From Tamarix chinensis (taxonomy: Eukaryota; Streptophyta; Magnoliopsida; Caryophyllales; Tamaricaceae): a DNA stretch of 64,000 nucleotides. Where the stretch lies: assembly GCA_030549775.1 (NCBI GenBank), contig CM060172.1:8667861-8731860 (forward strand). The letters run 5' to 3'. Below, piece after piece: positions 10,564 through 23,642 of this stretch. A program made the translations under genes and the position numbers. Positions within the stretch are counted from its first letter, which is position 1. The number at the start of each line of letters is the position of its first letter. The notes beneath the pieces are model-generated. The model was not told where the DNA came from, made no database searches, and worked only from the letters and a program-made list of their open reading frames with translations.

Positions 10564-13480
10564 CCAATGCCTCATGCTCACCTTGCTAGCAAAATTAACC
10601 ATTTCAAAACCATCTCAATATCCATAATCAATAGGGAGTGTACTAAGGTTGTACCAACCAACATAAAAAAAAATTCATAGATGCAATCAATAGAATTGTT
10701 TCCATATAATTTATTTATTGAAGGGGATATAAGATCAACTTGTCAACACTAATATACACTTGGTTATACTAGCATACTGGAATATCATAGTACCCTTATA
10801 CCTTAGGACCCAGGAACACAAGTGTACACATAATCATATGGGTAAACACATATAACACAGTATCCTCAAACCTCCTAAACATGCATACATCCTAAGGAAC
10901 CTCAAGGCTTAATTAGAGTTGACTAAGAGATTTTTAGGGCACTAAGGCACACCAAAAACATAAACCATACCAAAGAAGGTATAAACCTTGTCCTTAGGGT
11001 GTCTACCTTTATGGAACAACCATTCCCAAACTTGAGATCTTCAAATTTAAATATAGATATTTTATTTCAGTTTTTATAAAAAAAATTCACATAATACAAA
11101 GTCATTTTATTTCCATAATTAACCATTTTTCTTTCTTTTTTAATTATTCAAGTTATCCTAATGGTAAAATATAAAAAAAAAAGTTAAAGAGTCAATGTTA
11201 AGGTCTTCTTAACCATCTACTAAGGCTAACCTAGTCTAAATATTCATCTTGAGGCACATTTTTGTCTTAATGAACAAAATTTCCTCCAAATCCTTAGTTA
11301 TCACCTTTTTAGCCAATTTATCACCTACCTTATTTTTTAGAAGAATTTTTCCTTAGAAAGACAAAATATAATAATTCCAAATACTATATCATGTGAATAT
11401 TATGTGACATAGAAAAAAAAATATATTGACCTTAGGCTAAAATTTAACATATTACACACATAAAACCCCAACATGCATTTTTAAAGTTTTATAGATCTCA
11501 TGATATTTAAAGCACACATTGACATTTATGATGGAAAAAGAAAATCATGGCATAAGTAAATGACATACATAGAAATATACTCAAACTAACCCTAATCATG
11601 GTCTGATATCATCATGCCATATACCACGATCTAACTAGATACATGAAAATGTATAAAAGCATACATGAAATATCCCAAAATGTCTTAGAAGGGTGAAATC
11701 CTACCCGAAGCCTAAACCCTAAACATGCATAGTAATATGGTAATAATAAATATATTTGAACATGGTTACATCCTCACTTTGTTAAATATTATAAAAGCAC
11801 ACATGGTACTTAATTATAACATGCTAGCATGAATTATTTTAGTGATCATAAAATTACACACAAAAACATGATAGTTAATTAACACAAAAACACATAAATT
11901 TCCATAATATAAGCCTAGCGTGATTTTAATTCTAAAATAATTTATCATGTTGACAATCAAATTGTACCATCTATAGAGTAATTGAATTTATCTTCAAGAT
12001 ACACAAAAAAATTCCACAAAATGCCTCTTCCAACGCCACCTCAAGAAAGATTGTGATCATCTAATACCGGGAACACACCTAACACAACATATATTAGCAC
12101 TAATACTACATAATTAATAATTGCATAGATCAAACATTTTTTAGGAAAGGATAATGGGAAAACCAAACTAGGAAACACGAGACTACAACTAAAGTTAAAG
12201 AACAACAACTCATGTTGCAATTACTTAGTAGTGTGAGGTATACATGCAAGGAGAAACTATCATAACAATGCTCACAAAAGGGTTGGGCTTTGATGATCCT
12301 TTACACATAGACATGGATGTAACCATACCCATTGACGGTGGTGGATTGAAGAACGAAAGTTGTGTTGGGCCTACACAGTGCATGAGGGAGATGTGAGGTT
12401 GGAGTTAGGTAGAAAGTTGGGATTTTAGCATAAGACGGTTTCTTTGGTGAGATGGCTAACTAGAGGTTGTGCTCGAAAGAATAAGCATCAGGATCACATG
12501 GAAGAAGCTCAGTAGTGGTGGTGGATAGTGAGACAAAATGTAGGGGAAAATAGAAGATAAACTAGAAGAAAGGTGTTGATGTCATGGTCAAGAGAAGCTT
12601 AGAGGTACTACAATGATGGTTGTTAACTAGTAAGCTTAGCAAGAAGGTGTTGCACGCAAACAACAAACACTAGGGGGAAGCTATGAGATGTTGTCCTAGT
12701 TTTTGGAGGTAAAGAGCATGAAATGAATGAAAGGGATGAGGGATACAAGGGAAAAAAGCAATCTATAGTGCATGAGAGAAGGAAAAAAACACAAAAAAGG
12801 GTGAGGGATGCCTAAGTTGGGGTTATTTCATGTAAGATAAGGCTAGTTAGGGCTATAGGGTTGAAGACCGTAAGTAGATGAAAGCTATATAGGAAAAGCA
12901 TAGTTTGAAAGGGTTAGTTTGTGTGAGAAAGGAAAGGACTAGACAATAGAGGGAATTGTGTGTGTCAGGTGAAATAGGTGGGGTGTAGAGAAGGAGAGTG
13001 TAAGGGTGGGTTTGGCAAGATAGGTGTAGTTAGTGCATGGAGAAAGGGTTAGGAAATAGATTAAGTAGGTACAATTGGGGGTTTGTTTAGGCAGTTGTTA
13101 GGATGAGTTTCAACTTTGAGTTTCGGTTAGTTTTGTTGGGTTTGGGGTTGGGACCAATGGCTAGAACAAAATAAAGAAGGCGGTTGACGCATGAAGGGAA
13201 AGTGTAATGAGGTTAAAGAGTTCGGTTTAAGGGTTAAAAATAAAAAAAAATAAGGAAAACAAACAAATAAATAAATAAATAAGACAATAATAAATACAAA
13301 AATTATACCTAATAAATCTCTTAAAAGTTTAAGTTACGACTCTATATTAGTAACACAAAATAATAATTCATATAATAATAAAAAGCTAACCCTATAATAA
13401 TATCTATAATTAATTCCCCATAATTATCAATTTTATAATAAGGCTATCTAAATTAAGGTTTTTGCAAATAGCGTATTATA
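9980..13480 (-). mobile_element. LTR-d: Tekay-type giant LTR copy, 3.5 kb
   Basis: On the + strand it opens TGTAACACCTTC and closes AGCGTATTATA, decayed versions of the TGTAACACC...GTTACA ends of LTR-b. Internal blocks match LTR-b: GGGCACTAAGGCACACCAA at 10936-10954 (48927-48945 in LTR-b) within about 150 bp of clear similarity, and the duplicated element near 10740-10860. A G-rich zone (12280-13200) corresponds to the G-rich zone of LTR-b. By analogy with E2 the coding sense is the - strand, with U5 at 9980. Flanks TCCAT and CCCTA do not match, so the exact ends are less sure. Shorter than LTR-a and LTR-b because the tandem array region is missing. Confidence 0.65.
10530..10562. repeat. (TA)n microsatellite
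   Basis: About 16 uninterrupted TA units inside LTR-d. Confidence 0.95.
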
Positions 13481-13733
13481 CCCTAAGCCTATATACTCAT
13501 GTGTATTGGAGTTGAGATCCTATTTATTGATTCCTAACTATGATTGTCATGTGTTAAGATTTCTAGCCTTGATAACCATGTTTTGAGATTCTTTTTCAAG
13601 ATGGCTATGTGTATTAATTCATTGATGATATGGCTATCTATTGATTCCTTAGGTGAATATATGACATGTGTGTGTGCCCATTGATTGTGGAGTGGAATGC
13701 CCCTCGTCTTGTTATAATTGTTTACTTGAGTCC
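13481..13733. other. Unassigned spacer between LTR-d and E2
   Basis: 253 bp without coding sequence or clear similarity elsewhere in the window. It has loose internal repeats of TTGATTCCT and ATGTGTTAAGAT type. Its last five bases, AGTCC, would be the left target duplication of E2, but the right copy is lost. Confidence 0.4.
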
Positions 13734-16587
13734 TGTAACACCCAAATTTTAGAACTGAAAATTTTCATTTAAGCAAAACATAAAAAAAAAAAAACAAAAA
13801 TCATACACAAGCTAAAAAATTTTAGAACATCAAACATAATAAACATAAAGTGAGGAAACTTTCATCAACATAAGTAAGATTTATAGAGGCTAACTCTAAT
13901 TATAAGATTCAAATATATAAAGGAAATATCTAAGGAAAATCCTAAAAGTGTATCCTAGTAAAAAAAAAGAATAGCATAACTCTTTGATTCCCAAACCCCC
14001 ATATATGAGATATAAACACTCTATCCAAATTAGAGTGTCATAAGTAGCATAATCATCTAGCAGGTACTTTATGCCCTACAAAAAATCAGTTAGGTATTCT
14101 GCTTGTGGGAATAAGCAACACCTAAAAAAAGGGTGATTATTATGCTACGTACTAAGTAAGATAGTAATATAGCCATAACTAGCGACACATAACATAAAAT
14201 ATATAGAAGCATGAAAAAACATGTTGCAAAAGATGAAATAATACTAATTCCAAATATACATCAATTCATACAATCGTAAACCATAATTTAAATACATTGA
14301 ATTCAAGGACCCTACTATTCTTAAACCGATGGAATGATCTGAAACACCTCATAATACACCTAAGCCACTATAATCATCCATTATAGTAGACCCAACATCC
14401 ATTAGGGAAAAACATACCTAACCACTATTCTTAAAATAGTTGAAATGTTTAAAATGCCTCTTAGGGAAAAATAAACCTTAGCAACTATAATCATCTAGTG
14501 GAAAAGAGCTAGATCCTGACTCACGTAATCTTTCACTTTAATTTATTAACATGAAAATCGCATAATGTTTCTAAAAAAATGATTTGAAAAATATGAGTCA
14601 CAACTACATGAATACCGAGACACTTCTCTATAGAAAAGGCCATACCCTAATTTTTATGAGCCAACCATAACTTCTTCCATGGTACTCACTTTATCACCAT
14701 TTTAAGTAAAAATCCTTAAAATATTATTATTAGTATCATACCAAAAAATAAGGGTCTAACTCCAATATTTTACACATTAAATAATAGCCTACCCTTAGGG
14801 TTACTATCCATAATTTCCCCTAAAACCCTACTTTTATTATTTAAGCATAACTCTTCCTATAAGACTAATATTATATAATGATAACCAAATTTAATGCAAA
14901 TTCCCAAAATTCCATAATAATATTATATAACAAATTTAAGTTCTAACTCCAACATTTCACACATATAATAATGAACCCACCTTTAGGGTTACTATTCATG
15001 TTTTAGCTATTTTTCTCATTTATTCACCATAAATCATTCATAATCACTCCAAATATTCAACATAAGGTATTTAATCTATTTGTAACTATTTAACACTTTA
15101 TAATACCAAATATGTCATTTTAACCCATATTGACCATAATACCCCTAAACTAGCCAAAAATCTCATTTTCACAAAAAAAAAATGATGGGATCCAATATGG
15201 ATGGTTTTAAAATTATATTCTATCATCATGATAATACTTACACATTATTTGATACCATTCCATACCTAGACACCTACATGAAAATCCCATAGCTCACATA
15301 CTCACAGTTAGGGTTACAAAGCGAGATTTATCACAACAACCACATTTAAGGACATGTTTTTCATATATTCCCACTTATATAGATTTGATACCACATCATC
15401 ATTCCATAAAAATATAAACATAATATTATCACCATAATAATATTAAATATGATATATTATATAAGACACACACATTACACATAAAAATTCTAGTTATGAC
15501 ATATATCATTATCAAAGAGTCTCTAGTCTCCACACATGTATATCCTAAGGTACCTCTTATGAGATCATAGGAATAACACCTACAAATAAATAAAAATCTA
15601 ACATTAGAATTTTTAAATAACCAAGGATAATATAAGGATAAAAGAAAGTGGAAAAGGGGAGAAAACTGAGCCAAACAAAGTGAATGAGCTATGGTTGAAA
15701 GTTACACCAACAATGAGGGAGCAACGACACCTGTTGTCATTGCTATGGAAGGGGGAATGGCAAGGACGACCAATGTTTAGGGGAGGGATCAGTGGTTTAT
15801 TTTGAAGAAAAAAGGAGGGCTTAATGTTTGTTGCCAAATCATGGGGAGAGATAGGTGGAAATGGTCGAAGCATGGGGGTGAGATATAGCTTTTGGGGTTG
15901 GTGGTAGGGTGTAAGTTACGACATTAGTGATCAATGGTTAGGAGATGGGAATGGAAAGGAGAACCATTGATATGGAAGGTATGGAGCTTGGAAATGGGGA
16001 GGTAAGGAGAAAGGAATAGAAGGAAAAAAGGAGAAAGTTTTTGTGCTCAACAATGATGGAAATTGACATGAGAGAAGGGAAACGAGAGGTGTGGCTTGTT
16101 TGTGTAGTAAAGGAGATGAAATGGAAGCATGAGGATATAGTTAAATAAGAGGGTAAGGCATTTGAGGTTTTAACTGCCTGAGAGGTTGAATATTGGGGTT
16201 AGAGTGTGTTTTTTTTGCTTCAATATGGCTAAGGAGAAAGGGACGAATTAGTGGTGTAGGGTTGCAAGGGGTAGGTGGGGTGTGCAATTTAGGTGTAGAG
16301 ATAGTAGTGCATGTCTATGAAGGGTAAAGAGAAAGGTAGAGGGTTCATGTATGAAGAGATATGCATGCCCAAAGGGGGAAGAAGGATAAGGGACTAATTA
16401 GGGTAAGGAGAAAAAGGAATGGAAAAACTAAAAAAGAAAGAAAAGATTTTATTTGGGTTAGGTTTAGATTTTAGATTAAGGGATTAGGATTATGTCAAAA
16501 TTAACTTAGTACTTATTGGAGGCTAGGGTTAGGTAAAAATATAAAACAATCAGGATAAGGACACTAGATAAAAATGTGGGTATTACA
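13734..16587 (-). repeat. E2 3' LTR, 2.85 kb
   Basis: On the + strand it opens TGTAACACCCAAATTTTAG and closes GTGGGTATTACA. The first 1.1 kb aligns with 21276-22443. It shares the GGACCCTACTATTCTTAAACC block (14308 on) with the giant LTRs, so E2 and the giant LTRs are one LTR superfamily. A G/A-rich zone (15640-16480) is the U3 part in coding sense. Confidence 0.85.
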
Positions 16588-16605
16588 TCACCACACTTGT
16601 AAAAG
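16588..16605 (-). other. E2 polypurine tract
   Basis: The - strand reads ACAAGTGTGGTGA directly before TGTAATACCC, the start of the 3' LTR in coding sense. Confidence 0.6.
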
Positions 16606-16739
16606 AGATTGCATCCTTGAAGTCAAAGTATGAGGTTGGGAAGAAGAGAAAAAGGATGTAAGGGAAGGTGATCTTGGTGGTTATTTATAATGGGGTTAAT
16701 GCTACTCTACCGGGGACTAACCCATTAAAAGATAGAGGA

Positions 16740-18170
16740 CCCTAAAACCTAACATGCCTATGCTAAAAAGCTTGGGATACATCTTGCGCATGTCCTTTTC
16801 TCCCTCCTAGGTTGACTCCTTTTCTCCATGGCGACTCTAAATAATATTCACTAGTGGAACAAAACTTATCTGGGTATAGCATACCTTAGTGTCGAGAATA
16901 TGCAAGGGCCTCTCCTTATATGATAATAAACCATCGAGCCGAATCTTGTTGGGTTTGATAATGTGGATTTGTAACATTCTTCCTTGGCTATGAGATGTGG
17001 AAGACATTAACTGTGGTGGAACTTCCAAGAGGTAAGCAACCTTTCCAAATCTATCAAGAATCTCATAAAGACTTATATACCTCTTGCTCATCTTACCCTT
17101 CTTACCAAATCTCTACACCCCTTTTATAGGCAAGACCCTCAATAGAACTCTTTCTCCTATCTTAAGCCTCTAATTCATATATCTCTTCTATAGACTCTAA
17201 GATACTAAAATCCTATCCTAAATCAATGGGATCTTCTAAGTCATCTCCTCAATCATCTCCAGTCTAAGTACAATAGTTTCTCTAATACTACTCCAACATA
17301 AATGTGTTCAACACTTGCATCCATAAAGTGACTCAAAGGGTGACATCCTTATACTAGCATAATAATTTTTGTTGTATGAGAACTCCACTAAATGTATATG
17401 ATCCTTGCAACTACCCATAACTCCCTATCAAAAGCATGTAGCATGTCCTCAAATATCTATCATCCTCTCAATATGCCCATTTATATATGGGTGGAAGGTA
17501 ATTCTCATCACTAACACTATATCCATAGCCTCCTGCTAAATTTTCCTAATAGTGTGAAGCATATCTTGAATTCCTATAAGAAACTATTTCAGTAGATGTA
17601 CCATGCCTTCTCACCATGAACCTAATGCAAGAATCAACCAACTCATCCAAGCACCAGCTTGACTTCATCGGTACAAAGAGTGTTGATTTAGTCAACCTAT
17701 CCATGGTCACACAAATCATGTCACACTTGTTGCTATTCCTCAATATTCCGCTCACAAAATCCATGGAGATGGATTCCCAATTCCATCCAAAAAGCTAGAC
17801 TAACCCTTAGAACCTACGGTGCTCTATCTTGAACTAATAAGTCAGGCATCTCAACACAAACTCCACTACCTCTCACTTCAAGAGAGGCCACTAATAAATC
17901 TACTTAAGGTCCTCGTACAATTTATCCCCTCCTTGGTGAACATAATAGAGAGTAATAACCTTCCTATAAAATCCATCATTTCATATCAACAAAACTTTAG
18001 GGTACACACTAGTTACCCTTATAACAAATGCTACCATCCTCGTGAATCTAAAACCCCTCTGCTCGACCATCGTGTATCTTTTCCAAATATTTTCGATCTT
18101 AATGTCCCTACATTGTATTCCTTATATCTCCTCAAACACTAGCCCCATATCACCCATCTTAATTTTGAAA
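16740..18170 (-). pseudogene. pol: E2 integrase with Tekay/Del-type C-terminus
   Basis: Core block 17546-17764: MDFVSG, CVTMDRLTKSTLFVPMK and GTSTEIVSYRNSRY, where the family has 'IVSDRDPRF', so the second catalytic Asp is replaced. The middle (17280-17400) shows FESLYGCKC and RPLCWS-like remains. The tail 16837-17091 has KRYISLYEILDRFGKVAYLL and SYKERPLHILDTKV, then VPLVN and MRKMYPKLF in the chromodomain position (16770-16860). Integrase joins the cDNA to the chromosome. Frameshifts and many stops; inactive. Confidence 0.88.
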
Positions 18171-19600
18171 ATACCTTACTAGATTAGCTCTATCCCTATA
18201 TCACCAAGATTCTGAAGAAATTGATTAACCACAACATAAAACTTCAAAGAGTGTGATGTCTTTATACTCAAGGAATATAGAACAACATTTTCCTTACCCT
18301 CATCATAGGTAAACTCAATGTCATAGTCCTTCATAAACTTTAACCATCTTCTCTGCCTCATATTCAACTCTTTCTAAGTGAATATATACTTGAGGCTCTT
18401 ATGGTTAGTGAAGACTCTAAAATGGGCCCTATACAAATAGTACCTCTAAATCTTTAATGCAAAGACAACTATGACCAACTAAAAATCATATTTTAGATAG
18501 TTATTCTCATTCTACCTCAACTAGTGGGAAGCATAAGCAACAAACTTACAATGTTGCATCAATACACAATCCAAATTGTGCTTTGATGCATCATTATAGA
18601 CCTCAAACTTGTTTGATCCTACTAGTAGAGTCAAAATGGTCCCATAGTCATAAACTTCTTCATCTCCTAAAATGTGCCTTCATAGGTATCATCCCACTAA
18701 AACTTGGTAACCTTTCTCAAAATTCTCATTAAAGGATGATCTACCTTTGAGAAGTCCTAAAAAATGTGCTTGTAGTATGCACTCAAACCTAGGAAACTAC
18801 AAACCTCACTAACACTAATGGTTGCCTTCCACTCTGAAAATACCAAAATCTTCACTAGATCCACAACTAATCCTCCTATTCACATCATATGTCCTAAAAA
18901 GGAAACCTCCTAAATGCAAAACTCACACTTGGAGAGTTTAGCATATAGTCTATGCTCTCCAAGGAGTGAAAAAATGGTGTGCATGTGCTGATCATGCTCC
19001 TCTCTAATCTGAAAGTAAACCAAGATATCATCAATGAACACAATCATGAAGTGATCAAGGAATGGACAAAAATTCTTGTCATCAATTCGATAAAGATGGA
19101 AGGCACATTAGTGAGCCCAAAATTCATCACCTTGAACTCATAATTCCCATATTATATCCTAAAGGTCATCTTCATCATGTCTGCATCTGTAATGTGCAAC
19201 TAATGATATCCTAACCTCAAATCGATCTTTGAGAAGATTGCAGTACCCTAAAGTTGGGGAAATATATCGTCAATCCTTGAAAGAGAATATCTATTCTTCA
19301 CCATTAACTAGTTCAAACCTTGATTGTCAATAAAAAGAATGAAGGCTCTTATCCTTCTTCTTCATATATAGAAATAGTGCCCCCTATGGATACATAATCG
19401 GGTGAATGTAATTCTTAGCCACCAACTCTTCCAACTAATTCTTCAACTCCCATAAATTTATCTGTGTCATCCAATAAGGTGCATTTGACACAAGCTCAAT
19501 GGTGACGTCGATCTTGCGTGTTGGCAGCATGCCAAGTATCTCCTATGAAAATATGTTTGGGAAGTCTCAAGAAACTAGAATGTCCTCCAAGGCTACCATG
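18171..19600 (-). pseudogene. pol: E2 reverse transcriptase and RNase H
   Basis: RT: GFDVILG-type linkage upstream at 19800, then PPY/GALFLYMKKKD at 19360-19400, [17 protein letters not shown] at 19100-19150 and the catalytic box IDDILVY (frame-shifted relative to its neighbours) near 19020-19050. Thumb: EVCSFLGLSAYYKHIF-type at 18770-18850. RNase H ends at 18179-18367 with MRQRRWLKFMKDYDIEF and a DALSRK homologue reduced to LYSLSIK. Frames change many times and stops are dense. The FIDD catalytic residues can still be read, unlike in E1 and E3. Confidence 0.85.
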
Positions 19601-19649
19601 CCCTTATTTAATTCTTGAACGCTACATAGGTACATGGGGTAACCTTTCT

Positions 19650-19980
19650 ACATTAAAGTGTACAACGTATGGGCAGATACGATCTTCATCGTGGGCTTAG
19701 GCTAGCATCTCCTATAGGAGACCTTAGCACCCTAAAGTCCCTATAACACTTCATGCTTCTATGCAAAATTTATCACCGCTCAATATGTCCCTAGAATATC
19801 AATCCCTAATATGACATCAAAATTCTAAAGGTCCATCTTGAACATGTCTACTAGTAAATCTACCCCATCTATCTCTAAGCCACATCTAAGTAAAGCCTAA
19901 TGCAATCTAGTCTATGTCAAAAGGTAATGTTATAATTATAGATACACTAGTAGATGGAGATAAGGTAGCTTAAGTGATTA
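19650..19980 (-). pseudogene. pol: E2 aspartic protease
   Basis: The - strand carries GFDVILGIDIL (family 'GFDVILGMDWL') near 19790, the conserved C-terminal part of Tekay/Del protease, followed by remains of the RT N-terminal extension. The active-site DSGA region upstream is not readable with confidence. Stops present. Confidence 0.6.
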
Positions 19981-19989
19981 AGGTAGTAT

Positions 19990-21230
19990 ATGTAAATGAT
20001 AAGGAAAAACCTAAATCAAATAGTACATGCACTAGTAATGAAATGATGATAAACATACCAGTGACTACATCTAATAATCAACCAGCCTCCATCTTGCCAA
20101 TGGCATTTAGGATCTAGCCTAACTATCCTTCCCGATATCCTCTGACACCCTTAACCTTTCATCCTCTTTAGGGAAATGTCCAAGGCCCCTTTTTTCACCC
20201 CGTATCTTCCCTAGGAAATGCATTAATGGGGGTAGGTTCCCTCTAAAAAGCTATTATGGTAGTAGCTTGTAGGTATGTTGCTGATAAGCTTGCTATTGTA
20301 GTACCAATGGTACGCTCTACTAAAAATGGCCACCTTAAGGTTACAATTGGCCCTCTAGTGTTAAAATTTGAATGATTTATGACCCAAATAACTACAAACG
20401 TGATAATGAATATCCGCTTCCTAGCAATTGTAACCAGGATGATCCATACCATGGAAGAGACAAAAAAACCAACATAGGGGCTCTTGATATCTTATTTGGT
20501 TTCCATTCTAGCCCCTCTATTAGACACTTAGAGGTCCACCTCCCCAAATTATACCTTTCCTCCAGATCCCTGTGTCTCCAGCTTCCTTTTGATAAGGATA
20601 GAACCCTACTTTTAGACCATAGTAGCAATGACACATACCCGCTCATACAAGATGGCCAAGTCCTATAAAGCCACTATGCCATCATCCTATGGATGCTAAA
20701 ATGGAGCCTATACTTGAGCTAGTAGACTATTATCCACTAAATACCCATTATACTTAGTATGAATATTAGTAGCTCCATAAATTAGGGGTAGTACTACCTC
20801 ACAGTTATGCTTATTTGAGTAAGTTGCATGAGCTCCTTTAACTTTTCCCTTTTGAGGTTCTTCAAATAGAACTTTCTATAGATTGTTGTCTTGAAGCTCT
20901 CCTAAGATAATACCCTCCAATGGTTAATGTAGAGGAGGTGGTGGATGCTGAGGTTAGCACTGTAGAAACTCCATGAGGGCCTCAAATGCTTCCTCTAAGT
21001 GTACTACCTGACCATTCATTATTATGGTTAGCTAATTGTAAGATAGGAAACATGTTAGGATAATACATTCCTAGCTTCCTGACATATGTAACACATAACA
21101 CATTTAAAGGCCACCTAAGCTACTCATTTTGGATCCTCACAAATTAATTATTTTTTTAATAATTGATCTTTGTGAAATATGAAATAGGTTAACTAAATAA
21201 GATAAGAGGTCATTTGAAGACCAAATTTTT
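19990..21230 (-). pseudogene. gag: E2 Gag region
   Basis: By position between primer site and protease. Only scattered open stretches remain (20243-20452, 20392-20646) and I cannot point to a clean capsid motif or zinc knuckle; 20950-21020 on the - strand reads HLEEAFEALMEFLQC, in keeping with the N-terminal helix of Gag. Heavily decayed. Confidence 0.5.
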
Positions 21231-21254
21231 TGAAATACAAACATGATAATCACA

Positions 21255-21272
21255 ACCTAAGTTCTAATGACA
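21255..21272 (-). other. E2 primer binding site, tRNA-Met type (decayed)
   Basis: The - strand reads TGTCATTAGAACTTAGGTTG immediately after the LTR end GTTACA; it aligns with TGGTATCAGAGCCTAGGTT, complement of tRNA-Met, with several substitutions. Confidence 0.65.
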
Positions 21273-21275
21273 ACT

Positions 21276-22443
21276 TGTAACACCCCAAATTTTAGAACTA
21301 AAAAAAAATCATGCATGGGTATTACTGCCATCATTAACATAATTCTGGCTCACACAGTCCTCACATCAATTATAAGGCAAAATAGTTTAGATTGAGAAAC
21401 ATAACAAACATAAAGCAAGGAAACTTTCATAAATATAAATAAGAGTTTTGGACGCTAACTCTGATAATAATATTCAAATACATAAAGGAAATATTCAAGG
21501 AAAATCCCAAAAGGGTATCCAAGTCAAAAATAATAAATGGATAACAAAACTCTCCAATTCCAAAAAACCCATACAAGAGATATAATCACTCCACCCCAAT
21601 AAGAGCATCATAAAAAAAATAATTGTTCGGTGGGTCTCCAATGACCTACACAACATCAATTAGGTATTATACTTTTAGGAATGAGTAGCACCCAATAAAA
21701 GGGTGCTCAATGTGCTATGTATAGAGTAGGGTAATAATATAACCATAACCAGATACACATAACATAAAACATATAGAAGCATACACACACATGTTACATA
21801 TGGTGATATAATACTAATTCCATAAATCCATCATTTCATACAATCATAAATCTATATTTTAATTATGTTGAGTTTAAGGGCTCCACCATTCTTAAATTGG
21901 AGGAACACCCTAAAAAACCTCTCAAGGACAATATATCTTAACCGCCATTATTGTTTGGTGGAACGAACCCAACATATCTTATGATAAAGTGGACTTAACC
22001 ACTATTCTTAAACTAGTAGAATGGTCTAAAACATCTCTCATGGAAAAACATACAGGAGCCACTATTATCATTCGATGGAATAAACCTAAGTCCTAACTCA
22101 TGTAAGCTTTCATTCTAAGTGATTAATATCTTATTCAAGATGGAAACTCTCAAGGTTCTCATATATAAACATATGTAAGTATGCAAAACACATAATTTTT
22201 TTAAACATAAACATATAAAGGATATAAGGGACAAGTACGTGAATACTAATACCCTTCTCTAAAGAAAAGACCACAATTATCCTATGAAACCCTTATTTAC
22301 ATAATCCAACCATAACTTCTTCCCTGGTACTCATTTAATCACCATTTTAAATGCCCATCCTTAAAATATTATTATTATTATTATTATTATTCCTAAAAAT
22401 CATGGCCTAACTCTAATGAACAAATACTTTACATATTTTATAC
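21276..22443 (-). repeat. E2 5' LTR, truncated
   Basis: Opens TGTAACACCCCAAATTTTAG on the + strand and follows 13734-14775 in order: TAAAGGAAATATTCAAGG at 21483, ACTTCTTCCCTGGTACTCA at 22314, then an (ATT)n run and TTTACATATTTTATA. Similarity stops near 22443. The remaining 1.7 kb of the LTR has no counterpart on either side of E4. Confidence 0.8.
22367..22391. repeat. (ATT)n microsatellite
   Basis: Eight ATT units inside the E2 5' LTR; the 3' LTR has only three at the same place, so it expanded after insertion. Confidence 0.9.
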
Positions 22444-22512
22444 CCTTTTACTTTAAGCTTTAGGTTATTTATATGAAAAATATGTGAGGTTATTTATATG
22501 ATTTTTAATTAT
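22444..22512. other. Unassigned remnant left of E4; its continuation is 28574-28628
   Basis: 69 bp with a short direct repeat (GTTATTTATATG twice, 22466 and 22490). With 28574-28628 it makes about 124 bp of AT-rich DNA between the broken E2 LTR and the start of Athila-2. The last five bases ATTAT are the E4 target duplication. Confidence 0.6.
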
Positions 22513-23474
22513 TGATTCAGGAGCATCCCTTTCAAGCATTTCTCATACACTAATTAATTTTCCTAAGTTTTAAAAGCTTAAAACTCTTCTAACTTGGACT
22601 AAATTAATGAGATAAAATTTTCAAGCCATGCAAACCATTTCGAAGTCATGCAAGTTATCAACCTTATCCTTAGATGGCTCTAATATAGCTAAAAAATGTT
22701 GCTACCACAGGCCACATATGGAGAAAAAATTCAGAGTTAATTTGGGGGTTTATTCTTAGCTTTTATTTCAATAAAATAAATTTCAAAATCAAGTAAAGAA
22801 GATAGGAGGTGCAGCTACCTTTTTTGGTATTACGGTGGGCATAAGAGATTTAAAAATCAAGAAGAATAGGGATAACTACTTATTGGTTGGTGAATTGCCC
22901 TTAATAAGGCATTTTTGTAGTTGGGAAATCAACCAAGGGGACTAAATTTATTAGGAATAAGTTTTCACCCCTTTAGTTAATTATTAAGAGAAGAGAAGGT
23001 TTGTCTTTAACCCATTTTAGCTAATATGTGACCAAGTTTTTCTTTATTTTTTTATGTGTAAGGTCATATTAGAATAGAGGAATCTGATTCCCATCCCCCC
23101 AACTTATGAACCACTTGTGTAAGTGAGTTTTTCATTTTTTTTTCTAAGGGCTTAACACACTCATTATAAGAGTGGTGGTTGAATAAAATGAGAACATAAC
23201 TTAACTTGATAAATTTAGAGAGTTCAAACTATTTTTATCATTCAATGTTCAAGAGAAGAAAAGTGTATTACACTCCTTAAAATCTTGAAATTTTATCTCA
23301 AGTTGTTCATACCTTGAATAGTATTTGTAAGTAGCTGAAATCCAAGAACCTTGAATTTTTATTACCCTTTCATCTCCTTCATCCCTATTTCATTTTTTTA
23401 ATTTTGGTGGTAATCATAACCTATTTCCACTATCAATCATCAAGCTTGACCCAATTTTTTTAGCTTATGTATCA
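22513..23474 (+). repeat. E4 5' LTR
   Basis: 962 bp. Opens TGATTCAGGAGCATCCC, closes TTATGTATCA. Aligns end to end with 27584-28568, for example ACACTCATTATAAGAGTGGT at 23157. Confidence 0.92.
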
Positions 23475-23477
23475 AAT

Positions 23478-23491
23478 TGGTATCAAAGACC
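23478..23491 (+). other. E4 primer binding site, tRNA-Met type
   Basis: TGGTATCAAAGACC three bases after the LTR end; one substitution and one insertion from TGGTATCAGAGCC. Confidence 0.88.
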
Positions 23492-23642
23492 ATGGTTGGT
23501 AAAATTTGGGTCTTTGAAGTTTTTTTCATCACATTACCTTTATCTAAGCCAAACACTCACAATAATATTCAAGCTTACCAAAAAACCAAACCCCTCTCAT
23601 AGTTTGTTCATCCTTTACTTTCATTTCTTGAACTTCGAACAT

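Larger units (their letters stand above)
13734..22443 (-). mobile_element. E2: Tekay/Del-like Ty3/Gypsy retrotransposon, 5' LTR truncated
   Basis: 3' LTR 13734-16587, internal region 16588-21275 with - strand gag, protease, RT, RNase H and integrase in Ty3/Gypsy order, primer site 21255-21272, and the PBS-proximal 1.17 kb of the 5' LTR (21276-22443). The integrase tail (ILDTKV, VPLVN, MRKMYP) is the type that ends in the divergent chromodomain of Tekay/Del elements. All genes have stops. The U3-side 1.7 kb of the 5' LTR is missing. Confidence 0.87.

Noticed and set aside
9975..13485. Target duplication for LTR-d
   Set aside because: Flanks TCCAT and CCCTA do not match, and no nearby alternative does.
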